Shown piece after piece: positions 15,963 through 17,326 of a DNA stretch of 17,326 nt. Each line of letters opens with the position of its first letter. Positions within the stretch are counted from its first letter, which is position 1. The stretch spans positions 1-17,326 of the forward strand of contig CAYQDW010000054.1 in assembly GCA_964416385.1 (NCBI GenBank), in the 5' to 3' direction. Made by a program: the position numbers and the translations under genes. The stretch comes from JAUHWL01 sp964416385. GTDB taxonomy: Bacteria; Bacteroidota; Bacteroidia; Flavobacteriales; Schleiferiaceae. The notes beneath the pieces are model-generated. The model was not told where the DNA came from and searched no databases. It was given only the letters and a program-made list of their open reading frames with translations.

Positions 15963-17198
15963 TTACAAGCTTATTTCGGCTGGGTAACATAAAAAGTGGC
16001 GCACAACGGTATGACTTAAGGCGCTAATGCTGAGTTGATCTGCGGCTTCGCGGATGTCGCTCACGGTACCATCTTTATACAGCAAATTAATACGGTCGCT
16101 CTGCGGGTCATAGGCATGGTTGGCTATGCTGTCTGCAATAAGAAAGTAGTCTGCTTCTTCTGAGGTATAGTTCAGGCGTTCGGTTATTTTCGTTTTTACA
16201 TCATCTAAAAATTGTTGTGTAAAAGGCTCATTCTGTAGTTTGATCTTAAGCAATCTGCGATTGATGAGCCGGTTGCTCAGGTCTGCAAGTACCCTGTCCG
16301 GGTGAATTTGCCATTCTTTTATCGCAGCCAGAATATCGTTATCGTCAAGCCGCGCAAATTCATTCAACAATGTTGTTTTCTGCTCAAAATCATTCCAGTC
16401 AAAATCATTGTCAAGAAATATTTTAAGCGCGCTCGTGGCGAAAAGCTGTTCACCCTTAGCGGCCAGTTGTTTGGCACGGTTTAGCACGTTTACCAGCATG
16501 AATTCTGCACTAAGCACCGTTTTGTGCAGATACACCTGCCAGTACATCAGCCTGCGCGCAACAATGAATTTCTCTACGCTGTAAATGCCCTTGGCATCAA
16601 TCACAAGTTGGTCGTTATGCACATTGAGCATGGTTAAAAGGCGCTCACTATTTACCGCGCCTTCTGTTACCCCCGTATAAAAGCTGTCTCTGCGCAGGTA
16701 GTCCAGGCGGTCCATATCCAACTGACTGGACAGCAACTGGTGCAAAAACCGTTTGGGGTAGTTGTTACTAAAAATGGCAATGGCGGTTGTGAGTTGCCCA
16801 TTAAATTCTGCATTCAACCGTTCCATGAATTTTAAGGATAGCGCCTCGTGGCTGACTTTAGGAATTAGGGTGCTCTCCAGGGCATGGCTAAACGGCCCGT
16901 GGCCAATGTCGTGCAACAAGATGGCCACATAAACGCCTTGTTCTTCTTCCGGAGTAATATCGTGCCCCTTACTGCGCAATATACCCACCGCACGCTGCAT
17001 GAGGTGCATGGCGCCCAAGGCATGGTGAAACCGCGTGTGGTAGGCGCCCGGATATACCAGATAAGTTAGGCCAAGTTGGGTAATGCGCCTAAGCCGCTGA
17101 AACCAAGGGTGCTCCATCAGGTCATAAATAAGCGCATCAGGTATGGTGATGAACCCGTAGATCGGGTCGTTAAGGATCTTGCTTTTGTTGGGTTGCAC
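15963..17198 (-). CDS. HD-domain phosphohydrolase (dNTPase/SAMHD1-like)
   Basis: Metal-dependent phosphohydrolase of the HD superfamily, close to the dGTPase/SAMHD1-like group. Likely substrates are dNTPs or other nucleotides, but this is not proven. Taking the GTG at 17198 as start gives 411 residues. The metal ligands are then H59 in TRFHHALG (56-63), H96-D97 in LLHDIGHGPFSH (94-105) and D161 in SSQLDMDRLDYLRRD (157-171). The protein opens with the conserved NDPIYGFI (residues 10-17). No ATG is available before these motifs. The frame continues to a TTG at 17267, adding 23 Pro/Leu/Ala-rich residues. I prefer GTG because a TATCTTTG element lies 18 bases upstream of it and because the family starts close to NDPIYGF. 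The gene leads the lpx run and often neighbours lpxD in this phylum. Any functional link is inference. Confidence 0.88.
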   Translation of the reverse strand: MQPNKSKILNDPIYGFITIPDALIYDLMEHPWFQRLRRITQLGLTYLVYPGAYHTRFHHALGAMHLMQRAVGILRSKGHDITPEEEQGVYVAILLHDIGHGPFSHALESTLIPKVSHEALSLKFMERLNAEFNGQLTTAIAIFSNNYPKRFLHQLLSSQLDMDRLDYLRRDSFYTGVTEGAVNSERLLTMLNVHNDQLVIDAKGIYSVEKFIVARRLMYWQVYLHKTVLSAEFMLVNVLNRAKQLAAKGEQLFATSALKIFLDNDFDWNDFEQKTTLLNEFARLDDNDILAAIKEWQIHPDRVLADLSNRLINRRLLKIKLQNEPFTQQFLDDVKTKITERLNYTSEEADYFLIADSIANHAYDPQSDRINLLYKDGTVSDIREAADQLSISALSHTVVRHFLCYPAEISL

Positions 17199-17216
17199 AG
17201 CTGCGGTGGTTTTGGG

Positions 17217-17224
17217 CAAAGATA
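17217..17224 (-). promoter_or_regulatory. Candidate -7 element for the HD-domain gene
   Basis: On the minus strand this reads TATCTTTG, an exact TAnnTTTG match, 18 bases before the GTG start at 17198. It would lie inside the coding region if the TTG at 17267 were the start, so it favours the shorter protein. A TTG lies 15 bases upstream of the element, a little closer than the usual -33 spacing. Confidence 0.4.
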
Positions 17225-17285
17225 ATGGCAAGGGTTTAGCAATTAAAGGTATTAGCGAATGTGGCAATTAGATTGGGGGCAGAAC

Positions 17286-17326
17286 ATGCATTACAACAAA
17301 CCGTTGCCTACCGCACCTCATGCACA
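17286..17326 (+). other. Possible start of a divergent gene cut by the window edge
   Basis: An ATG at 17286 opens a frame that is still open at the window end (MHYNKPLPTAPHA). It would be divergent from the HD-domain gene. The 13 visible residues match nothing I recognise, and a gene on the other strand ending here is equally possible. Listed only to flag the edge. Confidence 0.15.

Noticed and set aside
10551..16000. Hexapeptide-repeat DNA periodicity in lpxA and both lpxD genes as a possible repeat array
   Set aside because: The recurring I-G-x-x motifs are the protein beta-helix repeat. The DNA is not a tandem repeat or CRISPR.
1..17326. Mobile elements, tRNA/rRNA genes, CRISPR arrays, integrases, toxin-antitoxin or defence genes
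   Set aside because: No transposase or integrase motifs, terminal repeats, regularly spaced repeats or tRNA-like cloverleafs were seen.

Overview
The window comes from a member of the Bacteroidota, probably flavobacterium-like. Four signs support this: a SusC/SusD outer-membrane pair, the LpxC-FabZ fusion typical of the phylum, matches to the phylum's -7 promoter element (TAnnTTTG) upstream of several genes, and no clear Shine-Dalgarno sites. The genus cannot be read from the sequence. The window has 13 confident protein genes and no gap without a gene above about 140 bases. I see no RNA gene, IS element, prophage or CRISPR array.

Left part (about 1-5805), surface polysaccharide. On the minus strand a GT4-family glycosyltransferase runs with an 8-base overlap into rnhB (ribonuclease HII). 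Divergent from it, on the plus strand, are a Wzx-like flippase, a Wzz-like chain-length regulator and a Wzy/WaaL-type polymerase or ligase. The last two overlap by four bases (TTGA). Together they are the membrane core of a Wzx/Wzy-type pathway, but no Wzc kinase, Wza exporter or initiating transferase is visible here.

Middle (5945-10524). A susC-susD pair (TonB-dependent porin and surface lipoprotein) follows a leader of about 140 bases and ends at a strong intrinsic terminator. No degradative enzyme lies beside it, so its substrate cannot be inferred.

Right part (10551-17198), all on the minus strand and tightly packed. In transcription order: an HD-domain phosphohydrolase, lpxD, lpxC-fabZ, lpxA, a stand-alone ABC ATPase, efp, and a second LpxD-like acyltransferase. 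The first steps of lipid A synthesis (LpxA, LpxC, LpxD) are therefore encoded together with FabZ, which supplies acyl chains, and with a translation factor. Candidate -7 elements precede the HD gene, lpxD and efp, suggesting nested transcription.

Nothing here looks like a wholly new system. The points most worth a second look are the ABC ATPase lacking the usual Q-loop and H-loop residues, the divergent LpxD paralogue, a glycine-codon shift inside susC, and -7 elements so close to start codons that the mRNAs may be leaderless.
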